From the NCBI GenBank assembly GCA_049315745.1, contig JBMOJO010000206.1, forward strand, positions 1 through 6,423: a stretch of DNA of 6,423 bases. Reading direction: 5' to 3'. The position numbers were made by a program, and so were the translations under genes. Source of the DNA: JADJPL01 sp049315745 (lineage in GTDB: Bacteria; Bacteroidota; Bacteroidia; Chitinophagales; Saprospiraceae). The notes under the pieces were generated by a model. The model had not been told where the DNA came from. It was given only the letters and a program-made list of their open reading frames with translations, and did not search any database. Numbering within the stretch: position 1 is the stretch's first letter; every line of letters starts with the position of its first letter. Shown here in pieces: positions 1 to 5,711 of this stretch.

Positions 1-54
1 TCTCAGAAGAATATTCTGCCGCCGAAGGCGGCAAAAGACTTTTTACACAACCCC
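1..54 (-). repeat. Partial copy of the palindromic element, cut by the window edge
   Basis: Read on the minus strand, this stretch matches the left end of the units in the 3.6-4.3 kb array almost base for base. It has the spacer end ggggt, the terminal arm tgtgtaaaaagtctttt, the GC hairpin gccgcc-ttc-ggcggc (positions 18-32), then agaat and a short run ending in gaga where the central palindrome should begin. The rest of the element lies outside the window. Its triloop is ttc, as in unit 1 of the array, and its terminal arm carries an A where the array units carry a G, so this copy pairs better with the usual right arm. It lies 36 bp downstream of the NmrA-type gene stop and is inverted relative to the array. 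Confidence 0.8.
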
Positions 55-90
55 TTACCTTACGAGCAGGCCGGCTTGTAAACCCGAGGT

Positions 91-975
91 TCAGGATTTT
101 CCCAATGCCCTGCGGGCAAAATCTGCCACGGAAGTCGGTTTGATATCAAAGGTAGCATAAATTTCCGCACAATCCATTGGAATACCGTCTGCGGAGGCCA
201 GCATGAGCGACGTATAAATACTTTCAATCGGGTTCGTGGCCTGTGCCAATTGATACTTCAGACCGTCAGAAGGAACGGCAGTAACTTCATACGCCCGGCC
301 ATCAATACCTTCAAATATTTCCACGACCTGCCGGTAGCTCAGGTTGTCCGGTCCACCGAACGGGATATATTTGTTTTTTGCCTGCGGATGCCCGACGCAG
401 GCTACTGCGAGCTGGGCAACATCCCCCAGGGATACAAAGGCGACCGGGTTATTGGCCTCTCCAAAAATTACAACCTTCCCGGAAGGATAATCGAAACCCA
501 CGATCGGGCTAAGCCAGGTTTCCATAAAATTATTGGCCATAATGGACGTGTAAGCCATTCCACTGCGCTCCATTGCTTTCTCCACGGTACGTTTGGCGTC
601 GTTCAGCGCATGGGGGTGGTTCCTGGAATCCGGAAAAGCGATCAGGATAAACTGTCCGGCGCCCGCGTTTGCGGCAGCGTGCACAAGATTCACCTGGCCG
701 TCTTGATCTACGCTTACCACATCGTCTCCTTCCTGACGGGACACCATGGAAGTAACAGTAGAAATCACGGTCTCTGCCCCGTCGCAAGCCGCTTTCAGAC
801 TTTTCGGATCTTTTAAATCACCGAATACCAGTTCACAACCCCAATCCTTTAACTGTGATAACCTTTCCGGGTTTGAACTTTTCCGGACCAGCGCCCGGAC
901 ATCTACCCCTTTTTCACGTAATTGCCTGCAAATTTCTGAGCCTAAATAACCCGTTGATCCAGCTACAAGTACCAT
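91..975 (-). CDS. NmrA-type atypical SDR, NAD(P)-binding oxidoreductase-like protein
   Basis: This 294-residue cytoplasmic protein has a Rossmann fold of the NmrA/atypical short-chain dehydrogenase type. The dinucleotide-binding motif GSTGYLG is at residues 6-12 directly after the first beta strand. Basic residues R31-K32 end the second strand, which suggests NADP(H) preference. The acidic GDLKDPKSL (52-60) follows strand three, as in the family. DAKRTVEKAM (126-135) with its lysines, followed by TSIMANNFMETWL (143-155), matches the region where NmrA-like proteins carry a lysine and a substrate-pocket segment. The classical SDR YxxxK is not evident. Members act as quinone or isoflavone-type reductases or as redox-sensing regulators without catalysis, so the substrate cannot be named. 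The start is at the glycine-rich motif's usual distance from the N terminus. It is the last of three minus-strand genes, separated from the upstream membrane-protein gene by 229 bp containing a strong palindrome, so co-transcription is doubtful. Confidence 0.93.
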   Translation of the reverse strand: MVLVAGSTGYLGSEICRQLREKGVDVRALVRKSSNPERLSQLKDWGCELVFGDLKDPKSLKAACDGAETVISTVTSMVSRQEGDDVVSVDQDGQVNLVHAAANAGAGQFILIAFPDSRNHPHALNDAKRTVEKAMERSGMAYTSIMANNFMETWLSPIVGFDYPSGKVVIFGEANNPVAFVSLGDVAQLAVACVGHPQAKNKYIPFGGPDNLSYRQVVEIFEGIDGRAYEVTAVPSDGLKYQLAQATNPIESIYTSLMLASADGIPMDCAEIYATFDIKPTSVADFARRALGKS

Positions 976-1040
976 AATTATTGATTTTTTTGTGAAAAAA
1001 TAGGATCTCCAAAATCAGGAGGCTGTCTTATCAGTCGTTC

Positions 1041-1153
1041 GCTGCCTACGGCCGCGGAATTTTATATTGAAACCGTGTTTGATTCATTGATTTTGCTTCG
1101 CAAAATCAATGAATCAAACACGGTTTCAAATAATTATTTGGCGCACAGCGCCG
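1041..1153. repeat. Divergent solo palindromic element with the same architecture as the array units
   Basis: This lies in the 229-bp gap between the DUF5706 gene stop and the NmrA-type gene start. It reads, in order: an imperfect GC hairpin (1041-1055, one mismatch, triloop tac), the linker gaatttta, a perfect palindrome with two 30-nt arms around a ttc triloop (1067-1096 and 1100-1129), an AT linker aaataattattt, and a second GC hairpin ggcgc-aca-gcgcc (1140-1152). The same order, similar linkers and the same loop closure (gc-ttc-gc) occur in the array at 3.6-4.3 kb, but the arm sequence of the central palindrome is mostly different. The terminal arms of the array units are not clearly recognisable here. 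It could be an old, diverged insertion of the same family, or a bidirectional terminator-like structure. Confidence 0.75.
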
Positions 1154-1169
1154 AATATTGACTTATGCA

Positions 1170-1188
1170 GCGACCCCGCTTCAGTCGC
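1170..1188. other. Small hairpin next to the divergent element
   Basis: gcgac at 1170-1174 pairs with gtcgc at 1184-1188 around a 9-nt loop. It lies between the palindromic element and the stop codon of the DUF5706 gene, so it would sit in that gene's 3' untranslated region. No T tract follows on the minus strand, so it is not a convincing intrinsic terminator. Confidence 0.35.
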
Positions 1189-1204
1189 CCACGTAAAAAC
1201 ATAG

Positions 1205-1708
1205 TTAGCCGGAAAACAATTCCAACATCAACGCGACAAAAATCAATCCAATATTTACGACAAAAAAGCGAATACTCCTGCCGACATCAGTAAACTTCCG
1301 GATGGCGATTTTTGAATTGATGTGAATTTGTTCGGCGATCTGTAAATTGAATTTTTCTTTATCTTCGATGATAGCCCTGCTTTCGTCATAATAATCTTGT
1401 GGGGTCGGATATTTAGAGCCGATAATCCCAAAGAAAATAACCGAGTCGCCCCCTGCTTTCAGGAAGCGTGGATTAATGCAGCGAAGGGCGAAATAAAAAG
1501 AAGCGATTCCCGATGCAAAAGAGAAAATTCCGAGAACGAGCGTTAACGGATTTTTTGCGACCAGCGCAAAAATATTGGCTGCATTGAGGTAAATCACAGT
1601 GGAAAGCACCCCGTAAGCCGTAATCATCAATCCAGCTTTTGTCTCGGAATGCTTGATGGACTCAAGCGTATTTTGCAGGATGCTCCAGTAGGTGAGATCG
1701 CTTTTCAT
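1205..1708 (-). CDS. Small membrane protein of the DUF5706 / Pycsar effector (PycTM-like) type
   Basis: This 167-residue inner-membrane protein has no signal peptide. Predicted helices are at about 25-42, 54-76 and 146-164. The N-terminal motif ESIKHSETKAGLMITAYGVL (16-35) is the family's helix start with the conserved D/E-x-KA before the first membrane segment. After the second helix come INPRF (78-82), a SVIFFGIIG segment (89-97), then an amphipathic region with YYDES (106-110), EKFNLQIAEQIHINSKIAIRKF (118-139) and the last helix. The order matches proteins annotated as Pycsar system effectors, which form membrane assemblies when a partner cyclase makes cCMP or cUMP during phage infection. 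That link is recalled family knowledge, not shown here: no cyclase gene lies in the window. The length fits stand-alone members rather than HD-fused ones. It is 123 bp downstream of the amidohydrolase gene on the same strand. A SLATT-like or other small sensor membrane protein is the main alternative. Confidence 0.7.
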   Translation of the reverse strand: MKSDLTYWSILQNTLESIKHSETKAGLMITAYGVLSTVIYLNAANIFALVAKNPLTLVLGIFSFASGIASFYFALRCINPRFLKAGGDSVIFFGIIGSKYPTPQDYYDESRAIIEDKEKFNLQIAEQIHINSKIAIRKFTDVGRSIRFFVVNIGLIFVALMLELFSG

Positions 1709-1782
1709 TTTGCGGCATAGTTACAGATATCATCAAAACAGTTCACAATATACTGAATTTTGGCAACTATTTACAATATGTT

Positions 1783-1804
1783 TCCTCGGCTTCGCCGCGA
1801 AGGA
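1783..1804. other. Small bulged hairpin in the gap between amidohydrolase and membrane-protein genes
   Basis: tcct-cggc-ttc-gccg-agga forms an 8-bp stem with a 3-nt bulge and a ttc triloop, followed on the plus strand by six Ts (1805-1810). No plus-strand gene ends here. Both flanking genes run on the minus strand, where the Ts would precede the hairpin as As, so it would not work as an intrinsic terminator for the amidohydrolase. The loop type is the same as in the other hairpins of this window. Confidence 0.35.
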
Positions 1805-1831
1805 TTTTTTCGGTGAGGTTGTGCCTAAAAG

Positions 1832-3493
1832 CTATCTCCGCACAAATCGCCCTGCAGGCTTACCGGTCGGCTCCCCGCTTTCAAGCACCTGGACGCCATT
1901 CACAAAAACATGCTGTACGCCCACTGCGTATTGATGTGGCTGTTCGAAAGTGGCCCGGTCGGCGATCGTTTTGGGATCAAAAAGGACCATATCGGCAAAA
2001 TAACCGGGCTGCAGCCTGCCGCGCTTTGCAATGCCGAGATGTTCGCAGGGCAGGGCACTGAGTTTATGCACCGCTTCTTCCAGTGGGATGACCTTTTCTT
2101 CACGGACGTATTTGCCCAGCAAGCGCGCAAAATTCCCATAAGCGCGGGGATGTGTACCGGATTTGATAAAAACACCTTCGGCAGCCAGGGCGCCGGCATC
2201 GGAGCCAAAGCTCATGTACGGAAGTTTCATCTGCTTTTTCACATTATCCTCGGACATCAGGAAATACACCGTACCTATGCGCGTTCCGTCTTCGATTACC
2301 AGTTCGATCGCTGTTTCTTCCGGGCTTTTGCCGCGCAGTGCAGCCACCTCGGCCAGGGTTTTACCGGTGTAGGGCTTGAGCGCTTCGGTCTTAAACTCTA
2401 CCAATAAGAGATTTTCTGCACCACCTGCCGCGTAGTAGAGGTTCTCCCAATCCTGGGCATCGGTTTTCATTTCTGCGATCACTTGAGCGCGGATTTTCGG
2501 GTCCTTCAGCCGGGCAGCCCAGGCATCGTAGCCACCTTCCTGAACCCAGGGCGGCATGGAAGCGTCCAGCCCGGTAGCGCCGGCTACATAGTTGTACATA
2601 TTGGTCGTGATACGGATATCTGCCTCTCTGGCGCTGTCAATCTTGGCGATTACCTGGTCCATCTTGGGCCAGTTGGATTTACCCCCCGCTTTGAGGTGGT
2701 AAATTTCCGCCGGCAGGCCACCTTCCTTTGCGATGCGGATTGTTTCATCTACCGCTTCGAGGATCTTATTGCCTTCGCTGCGCATGTGGGTGATGTACAT
2801 TCCACCGTATTCAGCGGCAACCTGACAGAGGGCGATCAGTTCCTCTGTGCTCGCATAAAACGCGGGCGCATAAATCAGGGACGACCCGATGCCAAGGGCC
2901 CCCTCTTCCATAGCCTGCCGCGCCAGCGCTTTCATGCGGGCCAGTTCCTCCGGGGTGGGCGGACGGTTTTCGTAGCCGATCTCGTGGATGCGCAGGGTGG
3001 TAGCTCCTACAAAAGAGGCTACATTCATAGAAACCCCTTTTTTCTGAAGGGTTTGGAGGTATTCCCCCAGCGTTGTCCAGGTAATATCGAAAGCCACATC
3101 CCCCTGCTGCGCTTTCATCTCAGTTTTCATCTTTTCATTCAATGGCCCCATAGACCAGCCCTCGCCGAACACCTCCAGCGTCACTCCTTGTTTCAAGTCG
3201 CTTAAGCCGCGGGGGTCCACCAGCAGGCTTTCCGTGCCCCAGCTCAGCATATTCACGAAGCCCGGGCTCAGGGCCATGCCCTTGGCATCCACTTCGCGCT
3301 TACCTTTGGCGCGCCCAATAGCGCCAATCGCCGCGATCGTATCTGCGTTAACGGCGATGCTCCCGGTATAGGGCTTAGTGCCCGAACCATCGTAGATCAT
3401 CGCATTTCGGATGACGAGATCGTACTCCGCCGCCGGTTGGCAGGAAAAAAGCAGGGACAGGAGTCCGGTGTACAAAAGGGAGCGAAGGCGCAT
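1832..3493 (-). CDS. N-acyl-D-amino-acid deacylase (D-aminoacylase) family amidohydrolase, lipoprotein
   Basis: This 553-residue predicted lipoprotein has a short hydrophobic signal ending LLFSC (lipid-attached C18). No obvious surface-export acidic motif follows, so a periplasm-facing anchor is likely. The mature part is a full amidohydrolase: a first beta-sandwich strand YDLVIRNAMIYDGSG (24-38), a barrel, then the returning sandwich GRLQPGYFADMVLFDP (492-507) and VFVNGV (529-534). Family members hydrolyse N-acyl-D-amino acids or related dipeptides with zinc. Expected active-site residues seen are H236 (THMRSEG), H266 (YHLKAGG) and D432 (FGSDAG). The usual metal HxH after PGF is replaced: PGFVNMLSW (77-85) has L83 and W85. 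The usual metal-ligand Cys of GNCG also seems replaced, in GEGW (110-113), perhaps by E111. The same variant occurs, as I recall, in a branch of the family, so it is probably a real subfamily and not decay. It may head a loose minus-strand group. Confidence 0.93.
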   Translation of the reverse strand: MRLRSLLYTGLLSLLFSCQPAAEYDLVIRNAMIYDGSGTKPYTGSIAVNADTIAAIGAIGRAKGKREVDAKGMALSPGFVNMLSWGTESLLVDPRGLSDLKQGVTLEVFGEGWSMGPLNEKMKTEMKAQQGDVAFDITWTTLGEYLQTLQKKGVSMNVASFVGATTLRIHEIGYENRPPTPEELARMKALARQAMEEGALGIGSSLIYAPAFYASTEELIALCQVAAEYGGMYITHMRSEGNKILEAVDETIRIAKEGGLPAEIYHLKAGGKSNWPKMDQVIAKIDSAREADIRITTNMYNYVAGATGLDASMPPWVQEGGYDAWAARLKDPKIRAQVIAEMKTDAQDWENLYYAAGGAENLLLVEFKTEALKPYTGKTLAEVAALRGKSPEETAIELVIEDGTRIGTVYFLMSEDNVKKQMKLPYMSFGSDAGALAAEGVFIKSGTHPRAYGNFARLLGKYVREEKVIPLEEAVHKLSALPCEHLGIAKRGRLQPGYFADMVLFDPKTIADRATFEQPHQYAVGVQHVFVNGVQVLESGEPTGKPAGRFVRR

Positions 3494-3569
3494 AAAAAAG
3501 GGTTTTCAGGTGAAAAAACGTTCGGAAAATTTGCCGAATATGAACAGCATCGAAGATAAGCAAATTTTG

Positions 3570-3588
3570 TTTTGCGCTTCGCGCCAAA
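3570..3588. repeat. Imperfect hairpin, possible remnant of the element's right-hand GC hairpin
   Basis: gcgc-ttc-gcgc extended by three T-A pairs with one mismatch. Read on the minus strand it gives ggcgcgaagcgc, which is the core of the right-hand GC hairpin of the array units, flanked by AT-rich sequence on both sides. It lies 10 bp left of the array and about 75 bp upstream of the amidohydrolase start, so it falls in that gene's promoter or leader region. The remnant reading is an inference from a 12-nt match. Confidence 0.4.
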
Positions 3589-3598
3589 TTTTAGTGGT

Positions 3599-3746
3599 TG
3601 TGTGAAAAGGTTTTTGCCGCCTTCGGCGGCAGAATTTTCTCTTTAGAGACACATGATTTTCATGATTTCGCTTCGCGAAATCATGAAAATCATGTGTCTC
3701 TAAAATATAATTCGGCGCGAAGCGCCGTGAAAAAACTTTTTACACA
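3599..3746 (+). repeat. Array unit 1
   Basis: Leftmost unit. It has the longest central stem: arms 3642-3671 and 3675-3704 are perfectly complementary over 30 nt around ttc (3672-3674), because the flank reads tttagaga where units 2-4 read ttgtgaga. The left GC hairpin is 3616-3630 with loop ttc; the right one is 3713-3727 with loop gaa. The left terminal arm has gg where the other units have gt. Confidence 0.88.
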
Positions 3747-3776
3747 TACCTTATAATCACTTGAAGCCGTCGGGGT

Positions 3777-3925
3777 TCTGTGAAAAGTCTTTTGCCGCCT
3801 CAGGCGGCAGAATTTTCTCTTGTGAGACACATCATTTTCGAAATTTCGCTTCGCGAAATTGCGAAAATGATGTGTCTCTAAAAATATAATTCGGCGCGAA
3901 GCGCCGTGAAAAAACTTTTTACACA
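3777..3925 (+). repeat. Array unit 2, variant central stem
   Basis: GC hairpins are at 3794-3808 (loop tca) and 3892-3906 (loop gaa). Central arms are 3824-3849 and 3853-3878. Relative to the other units four stem pairs are altered; three remain Watson-Crick (G:C to C:G, A:T to G:C, G:C to A:T) and one becomes an A/G mismatch. One extra A follows the central stem, which makes this unit 149 nt. Confidence 0.88.
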
Positions 3926-3955
3926 TATCTTATAATCACTTGAAGCCGTCGGGGT

Positions 3956-4103
3956 TGTGTGAAAAGTCTTTTGCCGCCTCAGGCGGCAGAATTTTCTCTT
4001 GTGAGACACATGATTTTCATGATTTCGCTTCGCGAAATCATGAAAATCATGTGTCTCTAAAATATAATTCGGCGCGAAGCGCCGTGAAAAAACTTTTTAC
4101 ACA
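3956..4103 (+). repeat. Array unit 3
   Basis: GC hairpins are at 3973-3987 and 4070-4084. Central arms 4003-4028 and 4032-4057 are perfect over 26 nt with loop ttc (4029-4031) and identical in sequence to the 26-nt inner part of unit 1 and to unit 4. Confidence 0.88.
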
Positions 4104-4133
4104 TACCTTATAATCACTTGAAGCCGTCGGGGT

Positions 4134-4281
4134 TCTGTGAAAAGTCTTTTGCCGCCTCAGGCGGCAGAATTTTCTCTTGTGAGACACATGATTTTCATGA
4201 TTTCGCTTCGCGAAATCATGAAAATCATGTGTCTCAAAAATATAATTCGGCGCGAAGCGCCGTGAAAACACTTTTTACACA
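4134..4281 (+). repeat. Array unit 4
   Basis: GC hairpins are at 4151-4165 and 4248-4262. Central arms 4181-4206 and 4210-4235 are perfect over 26 nt. Its right half differs slightly from the others: gtctcaaaaa in place of gtctctaaaa, and aaaacactttt in place of aaaaaactttt. The 30-nt spacer does not follow this unit, so the array ends here. Confidence 0.88.
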
Positions 4282-4297
4282 TACCCAAATAAAATAC

Positions 4298-4316
4298 TCT
4301 GCGGCGAAGCCGCAGA
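4298..4316. other. GC hairpin just right of the array
   Basis: tctgcggc-gaa-gccgcaga is a perfect 8-bp stem with a gaa triloop, the same loop as the right GC hairpins of the array units, but with a different stem. No T tract follows. It lies about 120 bp upstream of the ATPase start and may be a leftover element part or a leader structure. Confidence 0.55.
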
Positions 4317-4372
4317 TACCCCTGGCAAATAGATACCTAATTTTTATACGCAAAACCTCGCGAAGATGGCAA

Positions 4373-4419
4373 TTTATCCAAGTAAATTGAAAATTTTATT
4401 TTCAATTTACTTGGATAAA
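4373..4419 (+). promoter_or_regulatory. AT-rich 47-nt perfect hairpin before the ATPase start
   Basis: Arms 4373-4394 and 4398-4419 are complementary over all 22 nt around a ttt triloop. The hairpin ends 15 nt before the likely ATG at 4435, so if transcribed it would sit in the leader directly at the ribosome entry region and could restrict translation. It is unrelated in sequence to the array palindromes, which have GC-closed ttc loops. The reading frame happens to run open through it, which creates a false upstream start at 4366. A regulatory role is inferred from position only. Confidence 0.6.
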
Positions 4420-4434
4420 GAATATCTTTGGAAA

Positions 4435-5604
4435 ATGATAACACGATCATTGCGCTCCAAAATCATCCGGGATTTGAAATGGTCGCCGGTAGTAGGGATT
4501 ATAGGGCCCAGGCAGGTAGGTAAGACCACCTTGGTCAAAAGCTTGCATACGGACATAGAGAAGCCCGTTTTATACCTTGATCTGGAACTTCCCGAGGACA
4601 AATTCAAATTGAACGATGCCCAGTCGTATTTATCTTCCCATGTAGATAAATGTGTGATCATAGATGAGATCCAAGTAATGCCGACCCTATTTGCCCTACT
4701 TCGGGCGTTGATAGATCAGCAGCGCGAGCCGGCGCGTTTTATCCTTCTGGGATCTGCATCGCCCCATATCATTAAGTTTAACACCGAAACACTCGCCGGT
4801 CGAATTTCATATCACGAGCTACCGCCATTTTCTTTTTCTGAGATCAGGGATACTTTTTCCATAGAAGCCCATTGGCTCAAAGGCGGCTTTCCTAATGCCC
4901 TGCTTGCACCACAAGCATTAATTTCCCGCAAATGGCTGGAAGATTTCACTGAAACTTTTATCCACCGCGATTTATTGAGGCTTGGATTCGCGGTGCCTTA
5001 TCCCCTTTTGCGAAACATGCTGTCCATGCTCGCACACTTGCATGGAAACCTTTTGAACGCGAGCAGTTTATCGAATTCGCTTGGTGTGACAGCACCAACG
5101 GTCAACAAGTACCTTGAATTATTGGAAGGAAGTTTTCTCATCCGTCGTCTGCCGCCTTATTATGCCAATTTTGGGAAACGGCTGGTAAAATCGCCTAAAA
5201 TTTATATACGAGATAGCGGGCTGCTTCATTATTGGCTTAAGATTTTTGATATGGAGGCGCTTTATGGTCATCCTTCAGCAGGCGCGTCCTGGGAGGGATA
5301 TGTCATAGAGCAAATCATTCGCGAAGCCCCTGAGTTCAGCGATTTTTATTTTTATCGCACCCAGAACGGCGCTGAAGTTGACCTGTTGATGATTACCCCA
5401 AGGTCCCTTAAAGTATGCATCGAGATAAAATTTTCTGTTTCGCCTGCTATTTCCAGGGGATTTTTCTCTGCCATAGGAGATTTGCAACCTGCATTCAAAT
5501 ACGTCATTACCCCGGGTGGAGAATCCCTTGTGCGCGGGGATGGCCTTAGAATTTGCTCGCTGTCGGATTTTTTACATACGGAATTGCCTGGGTTGGGGGG
5601 ATGA
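4435..5604 (+). CDS. AAA family ATPase with DUF4143 C-terminal domain
   Basis: This is 389 residues from ATG 4435. An in-frame ATG at 4366 would add 23 residues coded by a hairpin. The start MITRSLRSKIIRDL fits the family's usual N terminus, so 4435 is preferred. Walker A is GPRQVGKTT (24-32, K30), Walker B CVIIDE (73-78, D77, E78), followed by GSAS (106-109) and GRISYHELPPFSFSEI (122-137), the family's signature after the ATPase core. A winged-helix-like segment SLSNSLGVTAPTVNKYLELLEG (211-232) follows. The C-terminal DUF4143 part keeps a PD-(D/E)XK-like pattern: E287 (SWEGYVIEQ), D316 (GAEVDLL), E330-I-K332 (CIEIKFS). All key residues are present, so the gene appears intact. The family is widespread and its cellular job is mostly unknown; defence, toxin-antitoxin and DNA-related roles have been suggested. 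It is transcribed away from the array and is convergent with the SnoaL-like gene. Confidence 0.94.
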   Translation: MITRSLRSKIIRDLKWSPVVGIIGPRQVGKTTLVKSLHTDIEKPVLYLDLELPEDKFKLNDAQSYLSSHVDKCVIIDEIQVMPTLFALLRALIDQQREPARFILLGSASPHIIKFNTETLAGRISYHELPPFSFSEIRDTFSIEAHWLKGGFPNALLAPQALISRKWLEDFTETFIHRDLLRLGFAVPYPLLRNMLSMLAHLHGNLLNASSLSNSLGVTAPTVNKYLELLEGSFLIRRLPPYYANFGKRLVKSPKIYIRDSGLLHYWLKIFDMEALYGHPSAGASWEGYVIEQIIREAPEFSDFYFYRTQNGAEVDLLMITPRSLKVCIEIKFSVSPAISRGFFSAIGDLQPAFKYVITPGGESLVRGDGLRICSLSDFLHTELPGLGG

Positions 5605-5711
5605 AGTCCTGGAGCATCACATTTGATTGGATGGGTCGAAGATAAGGGCCAACGAATTCCAAACTTATCGCATTTGGCGAGTTAAATTCCGCAATTTTTT
5701 GAAGTTAGGGA
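5605..5711. other. Short gap between convergent genes, no clear terminator
   Basis: This 107-bp stretch separates the stops of the ATPase and SnoaL-like genes. A weak AT stem aaatt-ccgc-aattt precedes a short T run at about 5695-5700, too weak to call a terminator. Unlike most other gaps here it contains no palindromic element. Confidence 0.4.

Larger units (their letters stand above)
3599..4281 (+). repeat. Tandem array of four nested palindromic elements
   Basis: Four cores of 148-149 nt (3599-3746, 3777-3925, 3956-4103, 4134-4281) are separated by three nearly identical 30-nt spacers, giving a period of 178-179 bp. Each core reads: terminal arm tgtgaaaagtctttt, GC hairpin gccgcc-tca-ggcggc, agaattttctct, central palindrome of 26-nt arms (30 in unit 1) around ttc, AT linker aaaatataatt, GC hairpin cggcgc-gaa-gcgccg, and right terminal arm aaaaaactttttacaca. 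The terminal arms are complementary apart from one or two mismatches, so a whole core can fold as a closed multi-branch structure with three hairpins. Frames through the repeats are open only by chance; 178 is not a multiple of 3 and no codon-like pattern is seen. It occupies the gap between the divergent amidohydrolase and ATPase genes. A non-autonomous mobile element or a structured RNA gene are both possible. Confidence 0.9.

Noticed and set aside
250..816. Plus-strand open frame opposite the NmrA-type gene, and similar ones opposite the amidohydrolase
   Set aside because: They are antisense shadows of well-supported genes and resemble no known family.
1744..1776. Possible promoter for the DUF5706 gene: minus-strand TTG, 21 nt, TATATTGTG
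   Set aside because: The -7 part only partly fits TAnnTTTG in an AT-rich region where such matches arise by chance.
3690..4271. Open frames within the array, giving similar short proteins on the minus strand
   Set aside because: They translate palindromic repeat DNA, the period is not a multiple of three, and no start signal or protein-like composition is seen.
3599..4281. CRISPR array or integron attC array
   Set aside because: Repeats are far longer than the spacers, the spacers are identical rather than unique, there are no cas or integrase genes, and the attC core motifs are not seen.
4423..4430. tatctttg, a perfect match to the Bacteroidota -7 consensus TAnnTTTG
   Set aside because: It lies 4 nt before the ATG and has no TTG at the right distance upstream, so it would start transcription inside the gene.
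4366..4434. Upstream in-frame start of the ATPase adding 23 residues
   Set aside because: The extension is coded by a perfect hairpin, and the family's usual N terminus matches the start at 4435.
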